Origin: Mucidula mucida
Lineage: Eukaryota > Basidiomycota > Agaricomycetes > Agaricales > Physalacriaceae
DNA: 35,170 nt
Assembly (NCBI GenBank): GCA_015501055.1
Contig: JADNYV010000355.1
Span: forward strand, 1-35,170
Direction: 5' to 3'
Position numbers and translations under genes: made by a program. Shown in pieces: positions 20,813 through 30,041 of the stretch. Within the stretch, counting starts at the first letter, position 1. The number at the start of each line of letters is the position of its first letter. The notes beneath the pieces are model-generated. The model saw only the letters and a program-made list of their open reading frames with translations. It ran no database searches and was not told the origin of the DNA.

Positions 20813-22003
20813 TCATCTATCACCAAACTTTGCCTTACATACTTGAATCAGCAGCTCCCTCCCTGCAGTGCTGACGTCGGTCCAGCCCTCCTCATGGTCA
20901 ATCGCGTCAATATTGACAATGTCAAATCGGTCACCCGCCCAAATTCCCCGGCAGAGCTCACGATCATGCGTTGTGCCCCATGTAAGATCATTGGACCACG
21001 CGATGCGCAACACAAGAAGACTCCCATACGACACATAGTAAGGTCCCGCATCGTTTTCTTCATCCGCCTTCTCCTTCTCGCCTCCCACATCCTCATTGGC
21101 GTCCTCCTTTTCTAGAGGAAGGAAGTCGTCGCGGACGTAAACCCTTTTCGAAAGGTTGCGCAGGATGCAGGGCCTTGCGTGGTCAAGGGTCCCCGAGGCC
21201 GCGGGGAGGTACACCCACTCGGAGAAATTGTACTTGTAAAGCGGGAGGTACAGCGGCAAGTCGTTCCCGGGTTCAGCCTCTTCCAACAACTTTTCCGGAG
21301 TGCTGGACCTATTCCGACGTCGAACAGCCGGAGTGATACGACGTTTCGGCCTCTTCTCAGGTAGACGAGCTAACGGGTTCCATCTTGTCAGTTTGCAGCG
21401 GTTTGTGAATTTATAGCTGCCAGGCCACTGCACATCGCGAAGTTTTCGGAACGTGTCAGTGAGCTCCAAGTCCAAGCTCGGTTCTTCACCATAACAGTCA
21501 AAGTACGAATCCTCTAATATATCGAGGTCTTCGTCGGTGAAAAGACCCTTGGGAAGACCGTCGGCACCATCGCCTATGCAAACAAGACGATCGCCGCTCC
21601 AGTCCTTGGCGTGCCGGACGTAGTCCATGTAGAGCGCTTTGTAATGGGAGAGTCCAATCCTCCAGAAGTGCGAAGCGGTTAAATAGAAGGCGAAAACATC
21701 GACCGGCTCGCATAACTCTGCAAAGATTGCATCCTGGAGCTCGCACGGTAGGTCACATATCCCTGTTCTACTCACGATAAGTGCCAAGCAAATGTACAGT
21801 AGCTCTGGAATATACCCGGCAGACTTGTATTTCTGAGCCCCTTTTTAAGGCTGGTCCTCTAATGGATCTTTTGGGAACTTCACGGTAGCCGCAGAGATGA
21901 GCTTGACAATGGTAGCGGCTTCGTGTCCTCCCAGAGAGAAATTTCCCATACAGCCTAAAGAAACCCCTTTGTCCGCGTTGAGAATTTCCCAGTATTGTCC
22001 CAT
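20813..22003 (-). pseudogene. MGQ-family F-box-like gene, copy C, premature stop in exon 1
   Basis: Exon 1 (22003-21816) starts MGQYWEILNADKG, but codon 53 at 21847-21845 is TAA, where the other copies have Tyr in QPY. The donor is GTATAT, against GTAAGT or GTACGT elsewhere. Exon 2 (21767-20813) is open and complete: TGICDLPCELQDAIF, WSGDRLVCIGDGADG, WNPLARLPEKRPKRR, RNLSKRVYVRDD, an acidic insert, YYVSYGSLLVLRIAWS, GIWAGDRFDIVNIDAIDHEE. A product could arise only from an internal start or stop read-through. A frame beginning MALIVSRTG at 21787 lies partly inside the intron and is not credible as a natural start. The promoter box is CACATG, not CACGTG. Decay looks recent because exon 2 is intact. 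Confidence 0.75.
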
Positions 22004-22074
22004 GGTGGCGGGAGATAGTGACGGTGTTAGTTAAAGAAGTGCAACAATGAGCGTGACGCTTTACATGGCGCGAT

Positions 22075-22094
22075 CACATGTTTTCTCGTAACGC
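22075..22094 (-). promoter_or_regulatory. Subfamily II promoter module, copy C, variant core
   Basis: On the minus strand GCGTTA (22094-22089), 8 bp, then CATGTGATC (core ends 22075), 71 bp before the ATG. One base differs from the palindromic CACGTG, although ATCACATG on the plus strand still fits the degenerate RTCACRTG. Confidence 0.55.
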
Positions 22095-22409
22095 CCAAAA
22101 TGTCACGCCGGGTCCATACTGGGCGAAAGCTTCTACAGTTTTTGGTATATTTTCAGCGCAAGTCTTGTTGAAATATTGAGGCTCTTCACCCAGTGTGACA
22201 TTGACTAAAACCTCATGCTGCAACGAAGTGGACTATCTATCCTTGAGTACAGCTCACACTAATTCCTCTTGAGCAGCTCTTCGAGCAAAGATGTGTTACA
22301 ACAAAATAGGTATATAAAATAATAAATCATGAAGCATCGTGAAAATAAATACCCATGTACCGCTCCTAGCGAGACAGTACGTGTCATGAAACCCATTAAA
22401 CTTCAGCCC
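22095..22409. other. Intergenic region, nothing recognised
   Basis: This is the upstream flank of copy C and the 3' flank of the DUF4203-type gene. No gene or repeat was seen. Confidence 0.5.
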
Positions 22410-24140
22410 TCAACTCTTCCCATTCTTCTCATTAACATCTTTCCAAAAATCATCCCAACTCTCCGTTCTCCGCACCTGCGGGAGACCATCCGCCGCCGGT
22501 GATGGCTCGTGATTGAAGGCATCCTTCTGCGCCACCGCTATCCGGTCTAAAGCCTTCATTAATGACGGCGTGTAAGGCACTGCGCCTGTAGGGGCCACAG
22601 TCGTCGATGAGTTGGAATTCGACGACGAAAGTCCACGCTGTATAAAGCTCGGAACGTCCTTCCCATTGTCACGATGACGCTGCGCCTTCTTGGGACTTCC
22701 CAGATCCTCCTCGTAATCCGAGTATTCTGGTACGTTGCCGAGCTTCTTCACAATGACATCCTTCTCGCTGTCATAGTCCATTTCGCCTTCCACTAGCGTT
22801 GGAGTGGTCGACGCCATGGAGGCTTTCTGGCTCAGCCATGGTCGCTGAGGCTTAAAGTAGTCCTCCTCTGAATCCGAGCTCAACTCGCCTAAAGGTCGGA
22901 ACTTGACTGCTTCCCGATTCTTCCTTCCCATCCGTGCTTGGAACCGCGCTTCACGGTTCTTGGTTGATCGAGCCTTTTTCAAGAACCCGGGACTCGGAGG
23001 AACTTCAAAAGACGGAGACCGCGAATCGTACTTGTGAAGCTTCAGAGGAGACGAGGTCGAAGTGGCTTTATCATCTGGGAAGATAATTTCCGTTGGTCCC
23101 TTCTCCGAAGAACTGAAGATACGATCCCAAGCAGAAGTGAACGGCTTGAAAGAGCCCGCACGATCGGAAAGGTTGGGAAGATTGGCAGCGTAATTGGCGA
23201 GATAACTGTCCCATTTCTACGAAGCGTTAGCAAAGAATTGCGGGTTTGAGAACCGCTTACCTCGTCAGGACATTCGCCGAATTGCTTGCGCAGGAAGAAG
23301 TCGACAAGCATGCCAAAGAACAGGAATAGGCAGAAACCTGCACTGAGTCCTTTCTCCTGGGTGGTACCCCATTCGATGCTAGCGCTAACCCAGAGTCTCT
23401 GCCAGACATTTTCCCAGGCCGGAATGCCAGCAAGAATGGCAATGGAGAGAACAATCCCAAAGGCGCCCATTGAAGCGGTTGCAAATCGCAAAGAAGCATG
23501 CTGGAATTTTGCGAGGGGTAACATGCAGAAGATGGTGAGAATGGGCATGCATATGGATATGAAGACGACTCGGGTGAGCAGCGAAGGGTGGATGATAACC
23601 GAGAGAGCAAGCGCAAATAGAGTCCTGCATTTGACGTCAGACTGGAGCCAAATTGATAAGAAGTAGCATACCCTCCCGATATACCAGCCAGCGCAAGCGC
23701 ACAGTACTTCCAGCGCCCAGCAAGGAACGTGGTGACGAGCGATGACAGAAGCCATACTGCAACGAAGGACTTGGATGTTAGTGCATTCGTAGATGATAAC
23801 GCCGGAATCATGAGAGCAAGGAATGTCGAAAAGTGCACTGCAGGACAATTAGCAGATTTCTCGTCCACCTATGACTATGCATACCTCCGAATGAATAGCC
23901 GATAGCTAGACCGCCGATTCCGCCCTCCAAGAGCCATTTGGGCTTCCTCTTCGGAGAGTCGAATGCCCCCGGAAGGAGATCATCTTTCGGGGCGAATTGT
24001 CTTGTACGATCCAAGGTAAAAAATGTGCCGGAGAAAGTGACGAGGAGGGAGAGGAATAGAAGAGGTAGAGAGTAAGCAAGACTGAATGTCGTCGAGGGCA
24101 ACAAAGTCGTAAGAGTGTATAGTTCGTTAATCGTCGTCAT
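22410..24140 (-). CDS. DUF4203-type (TM7S3/TM198-like) multi-pass membrane protein
   Basis: Four exons: 24140-23885, 23837-23672, 23624-23261 and 23216-22410, with introns of 47, 47 and 44 nt; product 530 aa. The first 260 or so residues contain about seven hydrophobic segments, including LPLLFLSLLVTFSGTFF, GGIGGLAIGYSFG, STFLALMIPALSS, VWLLSSLVTTFLAGRW, LFALALSVII and FCLFLFFGMLVDFFLRK. The glycine-rich GGIGGLAIGYSFG block is typical of the DUF4203 family. The C-terminal 270 residues are hydrophilic, with basic stretches (FLKKARSTKNREARFQARMG) and acidic Ser clusters (LSSDSEEDYFKP), a likely cytosolic tail with phosphorylation sites. The role in fungi is not established. It is single-copy here and separates the two arms of the MGQ family. 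Confidence 0.8.
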
Positions 24141-25823
24141 GATCGTTAGTGTTTATCGTCGTAATATATGGTATCGCTTTTTAATTATGTTCTTGAAGAA
24201 AAACGACCTCTGGAACGTCGACGGCTGTCGTCTTCGCTGTGTGCGACGTTGGGGGCAAGAGGGAAAGTGCGGATAGGCGTGCCTGTCACATGCGTACGTA
24301 ATGACGCCACTTTCCAAAACGGCACTCGCCTCTTCTTGCGGCTAAGGAGCAGCCGGCTAGTCAACGTCGTTAAGATCACCAATCTCCGCTGTACCTTACT
24401 CGGATCGTTGGGCATCATTTGAGTCAGATTGGATTATATATAAGTAGACAGTCAAGTTCCTGCGCCGACCCACCACCTGCGCGTCCATGGACGCGCTCTA
24501 TCTATCTTACCAAGTCTTCGTGCTTTGGTGGGCAGGGGCTGTCACGCTTCATGCTCGCTGGTGCAGCGTGCATGGTCAGCGCTACCGGCGCTTACAATGA
24601 ACGTGGTAAAGAGTAGGAATCAGGCAGTCCCTACATTCGATGGTGCTAGCATCCTGTTTGTACTCCCCTACAGTCATCCTTCCCAATTCAAGAAGACTCT
24701 ATCGCACACTTGTGCGCCCAGATGGGGTTGCGGCTGTAGAGGCAGCTCGCCCAGAGTACCATCAATCTGTGAGTTTGACGCATGGAAGGGGCATGTCGAA
24801 CAGGATGGATTGCAGCTTATGTGCGAGGTGTATTTGCATATTTTTTGGAATCCTGCTCGTGTCGAAGAGATGTCTGTCTACGACAGCACAAAATGTATGG
24901 GTAAATACATACTACAACGTTCATGGCGGCCCAAAAATGTCCCATAGTCCGCGATGTGTGCCAGTTGCAAAACCTGTGAGATTTTAGTATCGAGTCAATT
25001 GGCGGACGAAACGCACCGGTAAGTATCACGCCTGGTTCTCGAACACTACCCGAAGGAAGTCAGATGAAGGAAAAATTAGGTGGTCCTGTCGACCGAGAAT
25101 AGTCTGAATCGAGTTTCACCGACGCCAGCACGAAGCTGAACGTCGGCGCGCCGCAAAGTGCACTCAAGGACAGAACCCAACATCGCGTGTATCCTCCAGC
25201 GATGTCCCTCGTACGTTCAACCCATAGGACACAAACATTACGCGAACATCATTCGGAAATGTCTGGTGTAGAGACTTGTGAGCGCAAATCCAGTATGCTA
25301 CAATCGCATGGCTTTACGCGTCTCGCCACACACTGCAGTACCCAGTGTGCGGCCCCCGCAGATATCGCTCAACGCGGATCGCCACACACCGAAGTACCAC
25401 CCACGGCGGCACAGAGACCACATAAACGCGATAGTACACTGGAGGCGCGAGTGTTCTGGAAGGGCCCTATCCAGTCCCCGCAGCAAATTCCATTTCCAAG
25501 AGCACTCTCCCTCAATTCCGAAGAAAAGTCGTCGGGAATGCGAGTGTCCAAGAAGGATTTCTGATACACTGCTTGGCCTCTTGAAGCCAGGCCCAGCTAG
25601 AGCCAATCAAGGGAGACGATATGCTCAGACCTTACCCGCTCGTGAAAAGAGACTCAAAGAGTCCTGTGTGTAACGAGCATCGCGACATTCGGTCGACAGG
25701 AATAGAGAAGAGAAAGCGCGAACTTGAAAATAAATCTGATTGATAGAGTTTGGTTGTGCTTGCCTGGGCCTTTGGAACAGATGGAATCCTTATCCGGCGC
25801 GCCTCTGCTCGAGAACGACCATC
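24141..25823. other. 1.7-kb region without a supported gene
   Basis: This holds the 5' flank of the DUF4203-type gene and the 5' flank of the small gene at 25824. Overlapping short frames on both strands show no domain and no consistent splice-supported reading. A promoter-like patch occurs at 24420-24440: TGAGTCA, then TATATATAA about 10 bp later. It is followed by a 37-codon frame (24487-24600) with a hydrophobic start (MDALYLSYQVFVLWWAGAV). This is suggestive only. Confidence 0.4.
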
Positions 25824-26393
25824 ATGGCGACAATTGTCAATAAATCCACTCCTGGACCTAGTATTCAAGCGCAGCAAACTACAGCGCCGCTCAATTCAGC
25901 CCCGATGCACGACGAGCGCCCTCTCTCCGATATCATTGGCCAGCCCTTTACGCCTTTCGACCACCAAACTGCTGTTGTACGTCCCTTTGCCGACGAATCT
26001 GCGCGTGATGCCGCGTTTGCCCAAGGTATGTGCGTCTACATCTCGTCCTGACGCGTCTCATCGTCTTGTAGAGCTCAGCGCGATGCTGCTCGATGTGATG
26101 CTAGAAACACACGCCTGGGCCGCCGCCCGCCCCAAACACGAAAGCCAAACCGCCGTCCAGAAATACGAAAAAAAGATATCCGAGGTTATGGAAGTGGAGA
26201 AAGAGCAAGGCATGTTGGCTCCTCCTCCCTTTTCCTTCTCGTATATCCCTTCTCTCGTCTTTGGTGCCCGTTGCTTTCAATGAGGTGCAAGTACTTAACT
26301 GACTTCCCCGTAGAACAAACGCGGGAACGCCTCAACAACTTTGTCTGCAGTATGAAGAACGCATTGGCGGCGCTCACTGGTTTCGGTCTTTGA
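25824..26393 (+). CDS. Small helical protein of unknown function, with a GC-AG intron
   Basis: Three exons: 25824-26025, 26072-26209 and 26314-26393; introns of 46 nt (GT-AG) and 104 nt (GC-AG). The product is about 139 aa. The N terminus is Thr/Pro/Gln-rich and disordered-looking, followed by DERPLSDIIGQPFTPF, then an amphipathic helix (ELSAMLLDVMLETHAWAA) and a charged helix (YEKKISEVMEVEKEQEQTRE) ending NNFVCSMKNALAALTGF. The second donor is GCATGT. Only this GC donor joins exon 3 in the frame that continues the charged helix smoothly; a GTTGGC donor 3 bp downstream gives a less plausible tail. I do not recognise the family. A coiled-coil subunit of some complex is possible. Confidence 0.55.
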
Positions 26394-27042
26394 TTTCTCT
26401 AATTCTTTCCCTTCGCTGCTGCTGTATCTCGTCATCTGGATTGTTGTATCGTTTTAGCAAACTGTATTCTACTTGCTCCTCATCGTTGTTCACGCTTCCT
26501 TGCTATTTCTGCTAGCACTGATGACTGGAAATTCACCGTATTTGCTTCAGCCCGAAAAGACGCCCCCGACTATGGACATTCTCAGTTCCTACTCGACGCA
26601 CTCAACGAGGTTTGAATCTGCTGCACGAATGGTTTCCTCGATCCTGTTTGTTATTGACTGATGGCTGAGAATTCAACTTATTTCCGCCAGCCTGGAAAAG
26701 CTGCCCATGCCTACATCGCGCGACTCGTGAGACGTAGACGTCCAACGTTGTGCTCGACAGACTCCAAGAGATTTGGGTCTCCTACAGCGGTTTCGGTGAA
26801 TGGTGAGTAGCCCTTATGTCTGCTCGGTCGACACTCAATTTTGGTTTAGACTATGTCAGATTTCAGTGTGCACAGACGCTGTCTTAAATTAAAAGGACGT
26901 CCATCGTGGGTTGTGGCGATCGACCACGTGACTAAGCTATACCTTTTGGTCAATGTTTGGTGTCACAATCACGACCTTTAACCAACACCATCACCATCCA
27001 CAAGACGATCCACCTCCACCACCAGCACCATTTCGACTTAAA
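26394..27042. other. Intergenic region with a degenerate direct repeat
   Basis: Two imperfect copies of about 45 bp occur at about 26514-26561 and 26656-26700 (both begin ACTGATG.CTG and share AATTCA and AAAAG blocks). No coding gene is supported. The right end is the promoter of copy D. Confidence 0.4.
26924..26933 (+). promoter_or_regulatory. CACGTGAC box upstream of MGQ copy D
   Basis: The context GATCGACCACGTGACT ends about 110 bp before the copy D ATG. It closely matches the context upstream of copy E (GATCGGCCACGTGACT). Both fit RTCACRTG on the opposite strand. Confidence 0.6.
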
Positions 27043-28212
27043 ATGGGTCAACCCTGGACCATCTTCAACATTGATAAAGGGTCGTGTATAGATTATTTGG
27101 AGAAATATGGTGAATTCTTCACCAATGGACGAACAGCTGCTTGCCATATTGCTACGCTATTGTCTTCGGCTGGTGTCAAATTCCCCAAGGACCCCTTGGA
27201 CGGGCAGCCCTATACGGAGCTTCGGAAGTACAAGTCTTCCAAGTACGTGCCAGAGCTCTCTCAATGTCAATTGCGCGCTGATTGTACGAGTAGAACAGGC
27301 ATATGTGATCTGCCGTGCGAGCTTCACTATGCCATTTTCGCAGAGCTCCGCGACCCTGTGGATGTTGTCGCGTTCTGCATCACCGCTTCTCACTTCTGGA
27401 GGGTTGGACTCCCTTACTACAAAGCTCTATTTACGGAGCATGTCCGCCAAACCTACGATTGGAGCGGTGATTCTCTCATTTGCATGGGTCGTTACGCCAA
27501 GGACTGGCCCGAGGGTCTCATCACCGATGAATGGTACGAGTCCCGGAAGGCGTCGTACATTTCACACGATGGCCGTGAGCCGGTCCGCATCTGCGACCTC
27601 CTCCTTATGTTCAGTCAAGACCTCTGCGACAGGCAGAAGGAGTGGCCCAAATTCGAATTTGATCATCGTTGCCAGCTCACTAAATGGAATCGTTTGTCTC
27701 GTGAACGTCAACAGCGTTTCAGGAAATTCAAGTCGGTGGCCTTCGAGGAAGATGACGGACCCACGAATGACTTGCCGGAGTTCTTGCCAATGTACAAGTA
27801 TGATTTCTCCCCTTGGCTCCGCCTTTACACGACCCGGAGGGTATACGCTCTTGGAAACGGAGAACCTGTTGTCTTGCGCAATCTCTCCAAGAAAGTTTAC
27901 GTTCGCCAGGATGCACTCGCTCTCGAGTCCGACAATGATGCATCGATTCACTACATGTCATTTGGTAGTCTCGTGCTCGCGCGCATTGCATGGTCGAACG
28001 ATTCCAGCATGGCTATGGAATACGCGACTAACCATGATCTGCATCGAGGGGTCTGGGCGGGTGACCGGTTCGACATTGCCACCGTACATGTAGTCGAATG
28101 CGAGGATCAGTGGACAGATGTTAGCGCTGCAGCAAGGAAGGAGCTCGAGGAGATATGGGAGTCCGAGTTTGGGAGTAACTGGCAGGACTTCGTCCGTAAG
28201 AGACGGCTGTGA
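27043..28212 (+). CDS. MGQ-family F-box-like protein, copy D (subfamily I)
   Basis: Two exons, 27043-27242 and 27294-28212, with a 51-nt intron that has no in-frame stop; spliced product 372 aa. I start at MGQPWTIFNIDKG because the MGQ start is shared by the family. An in-frame ATG at 26953 would add 30 residues rich in His and Pro, which are translated leader sequence. Blocks: KFPKDPLDGQPY; TGICDLPCELHYAIFAELRD; FCITASHFWRVG; WSGDSLICMGRYAKDWPEGL; LPEFLPMYKYDFSPW; RNLSKKVYVRQDALALES; HYMSFGSLVLARIAWS; HRGVWAGDRFDIAT; WTDVSAAARKELEEIW. There is no acidic insert. Thr-6 after Gly-2 fits an N-myristoylation signal. The 3' end is the closest match to the relic at 18.7 kb. Confidence 0.8.
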   Translation: MGQPWTIFNIDKGSCIDYLEKYGEFFTNGRTAACHIATLLSSAGVKFPKDPLDGQPYTELRKYKSSKYVPELSQCQLRADCTSRTGICDLPCELHYAIFAELRDPVDVVAFCITASHFWRVGLPYYKALFTEHVRQTYDWSGDSLICMGRYAKDWPEGLITDEWYESRKASYISHDGREPVRICDLLLMFSQDLCDRQKEWPKFEFDHRCQLTKWNRLSRERQQRFRKFKSVAFEEDDGPTNDLPEFLPMYKYDFSPWLRLYTTRRVYALGNGEPVVLRNLSKKVYVRQDALALESDNDASIHYMSFGSLVLARIAWSNDSSMAMEYATNHDLHRGVWAGDRFDIATVHVVECEDQWTDVSAAARKELEEIWESEFGSNWQDFVRKRRL

Positions 28213-28606
28213 TGTGAAAGACACAGTAGAAGAATTGTTGATTGTAATACTACCGCGTACATCGTTGTTATTTCTCCATTGTTTGCATAGCACATAGGCA
28301 GCATATCGCGTTCTGACTATCAAAATTCAACCATGTCGACCAATGTGAACCTGGCGCTATCTGATATGTAGCCTTGTACGCCGACTGGTCAGGTTTTACA
28401 CGTTGATGGCACAAGCACAACGAACACCGCGTTTCGACACCTACTTTCATATGATTTCGCGGCTGTTGATGGCGTCGCTAGATCACAGGCACCATATCAC
28501 TATAAGTTGATCAATTTCGCGACTGTGGCTTGGATCGGCCACGTGACTCTGCGGTTTCCTTTGTTTGAAACATTGTTTTGTTACTTTTTAAACCAATACC
28601 ATCATC
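28213..28606. other. Intergenic region between MGQ copies D and E
   Basis: This is the 3' flank of D and the promoter of E. Apart from the CACGTG box at 28540 nothing was recognised. Confidence 0.5.
28539..28549 (+). promoter_or_regulatory. CACGTGACTC box upstream of MGQ copy E
   Basis: CCACGTGACTC lies about 60 bp before the copy E ATG. The 10-mer CACGTGACTC is identical to the box at 8821-8830 in the kinase-pair promoter. Confidence 0.6.
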
Positions 28607-29675
28607 ATGGGACAATCCTGGACCGTTTACAACATCGACAAGCGGATGATCATAGACTCCCCAGAGAAATTTTATGGAGCGTTCACTGGAGGAAGAACAG
28701 CTGCCTCTCTCGTTAAGCTACTATCTTCACCTGGTGTCAAGTTTCCAAAGGACCCCTTGGAAGCCAGGCCGTACAAAGAGCCAAGGAAGCGCAAGTCCTC
28801 CAAGTACGTGTCAGGTATCTAAGTATCGGTTATCAGCTCATTGTGCGAGTAGAACAGGCATGTGTGACTTGCCCTGCGAGCTCCACGACGCCATATTTGC
28901 AGAACTGTGCGACCCCGTAGACGTTATGGCATTATGCTTGACCGCTTCGCACTTCTGGAGGGTTGGGATTCGGCATTACAAGGTTCTGTACATGGATCAC
29001 ATCCGCCACACCGAGGATTGGAGCGGCGATCGTCTGATTTGCCTGGGAGAATACTCAAGCGATTGGCCGGAGAGTATTCGCAATGAAGAGCTCGAATTAC
29101 TGATGGAGTCTTACACCTATCACTTTTCCCGCGAACCAGACAACATCGACCAACTCCTCTGTGCGTTCAGTCATAGCCTTCGCAAGATCCATTGGCCCTA
29201 CGAATATCACTTCACCAGGCGCTGCCGACTTACTAAACGGCATCGCCCGTCTCGCGACTTTAAAGCTTGGTTTGGTCTATCCGACGCTTTGGAAAATTTG
29301 GAGCCCCAAAGCAAATCGAACGACGGAACTCACGTCTTGCGTAACCTTTCAAAGAAGGTTTATGTCTGCCAGGATGCACTCGCCTTGAAATCAGATGTTG
29401 GTCGTGCACCACTTTACTACATATCATTTGGGAGTCTCGTTTTAGCACGCATTGCTTGGTCTAGCGATGATTCTGGCATGGGTATCGCCGATGACGCTGA
29501 TCTACATCGAGGGGTTTGGGCGGGAGACCGGTTTGATATAGTCAACCTTGCAACTGTTGAGCATGATGATGGCTGGACGGACGTCAGCGCCGAAGCAAGG
29601 ATGCGGCTCGATGAGATGTTGGAGGATTTGTATGGGAGTGATTGGGAATGTTATGTTCGTAACAACGCGTTGTGA
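28607..29675 (+). CDS. MGQ-family F-box-like protein, copy E (subfamily I, short)
   Basis: Two exons, 28607-28803 and 28853-29675. The intron is 49 nt, so it is not a multiple of three and contains a stop; it must be spliced. This copy therefore proves the intron for the whole family. The product is 339 aa, the shortest. Blocks: MGQSWTVYNIDKR; KFPKDPLEARPY; TGMCDLPCELHDAIFAELCD; LTASHFWRVG; WSGDRLICLGEYSSDWPE; RRCRLTKRHRPSRD; LRNLSKKVYVCQDALAL; YYISFGSLVLARIAWS; HRGVWAGDRFDIVNL; DGWTDVSAEARMRLDEM. The middle LPxxLPxYKYDFSxW block present in other copies is missing, which accounts for the shorter length. No frame break. Confidence 0.8.
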
Positions 29676-30041
29676 TTTGCTGGTGTCAAGACTGTCGTAT
29701 CTACTGCGAGAAGTAAGTATCTGATGTAGTTGAATCTTTTTTGTCCCTTGAATTCAGTTCATGCGCCTCTTAGTCTACGACTCAGGCACATATTTCTTCA
29801 TGTGTGGCACCGCACCAAACAAACGCACAACCGCGAGAGATGTGTGTATCGTTCGCGGTACCATATGACTCCAATGGAAAGAATAAGTACACTCTGTCAA
29901 ACCAGAATTGAAAGACGAGGGGAGTGGTCGACGTGTCAGCAGGGCCGGGCGTTATGGTCAAGCACGTGATCGTGCCATTTCTTTTTCAAGTCATCACACA
30001 CGTTGTCGAACTTTTTTGAATCACCACCATCTTCGCCTACA
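29676..30041. other. Intergenic region between MGQ copies E and F
   Basis: This is the 3' flank of E and the promoter of F, including the module at 29949. No other gene or repeat was seen. Confidence 0.5.
29949..29971 (+). promoter_or_regulatory. Subfamily II promoter module GCGTTA-N8-CACGTG, copy F
   Basis: GCGTTA (29949-29954), 8 bp, CACGTGATC (29963-29971), ending about 70 bp before the ATG. It is followed by GTGCCAT, as in copy G (ATGCCAT). Confidence 0.65.

Noticed and set aside
21498..21746. Minus-strand short frame within copy C exon 2
   Set aside because: Different frame from the conserved family reading.
25187..25673. Overlapping frames of 100-131 codons on both strands
   Set aside because: No domain, no splice-consistent extension, and equal openness on both strands suggests chance.
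26953..27042. Upstream in-frame ATG giving a His/Pro-rich 30-residue leader on copy D
   Set aside because: All family members align from MGQ; the leader resembles the CACCATCAC-rich 5' flank seen before other copies, so it is likely untranslated.
27107..28093. Plus-strand 328-codon alternative frame over copy D
   Set aside because: Out-of-frame shadow; the MGQ-family reading is conserved among seven copies and this one is not.
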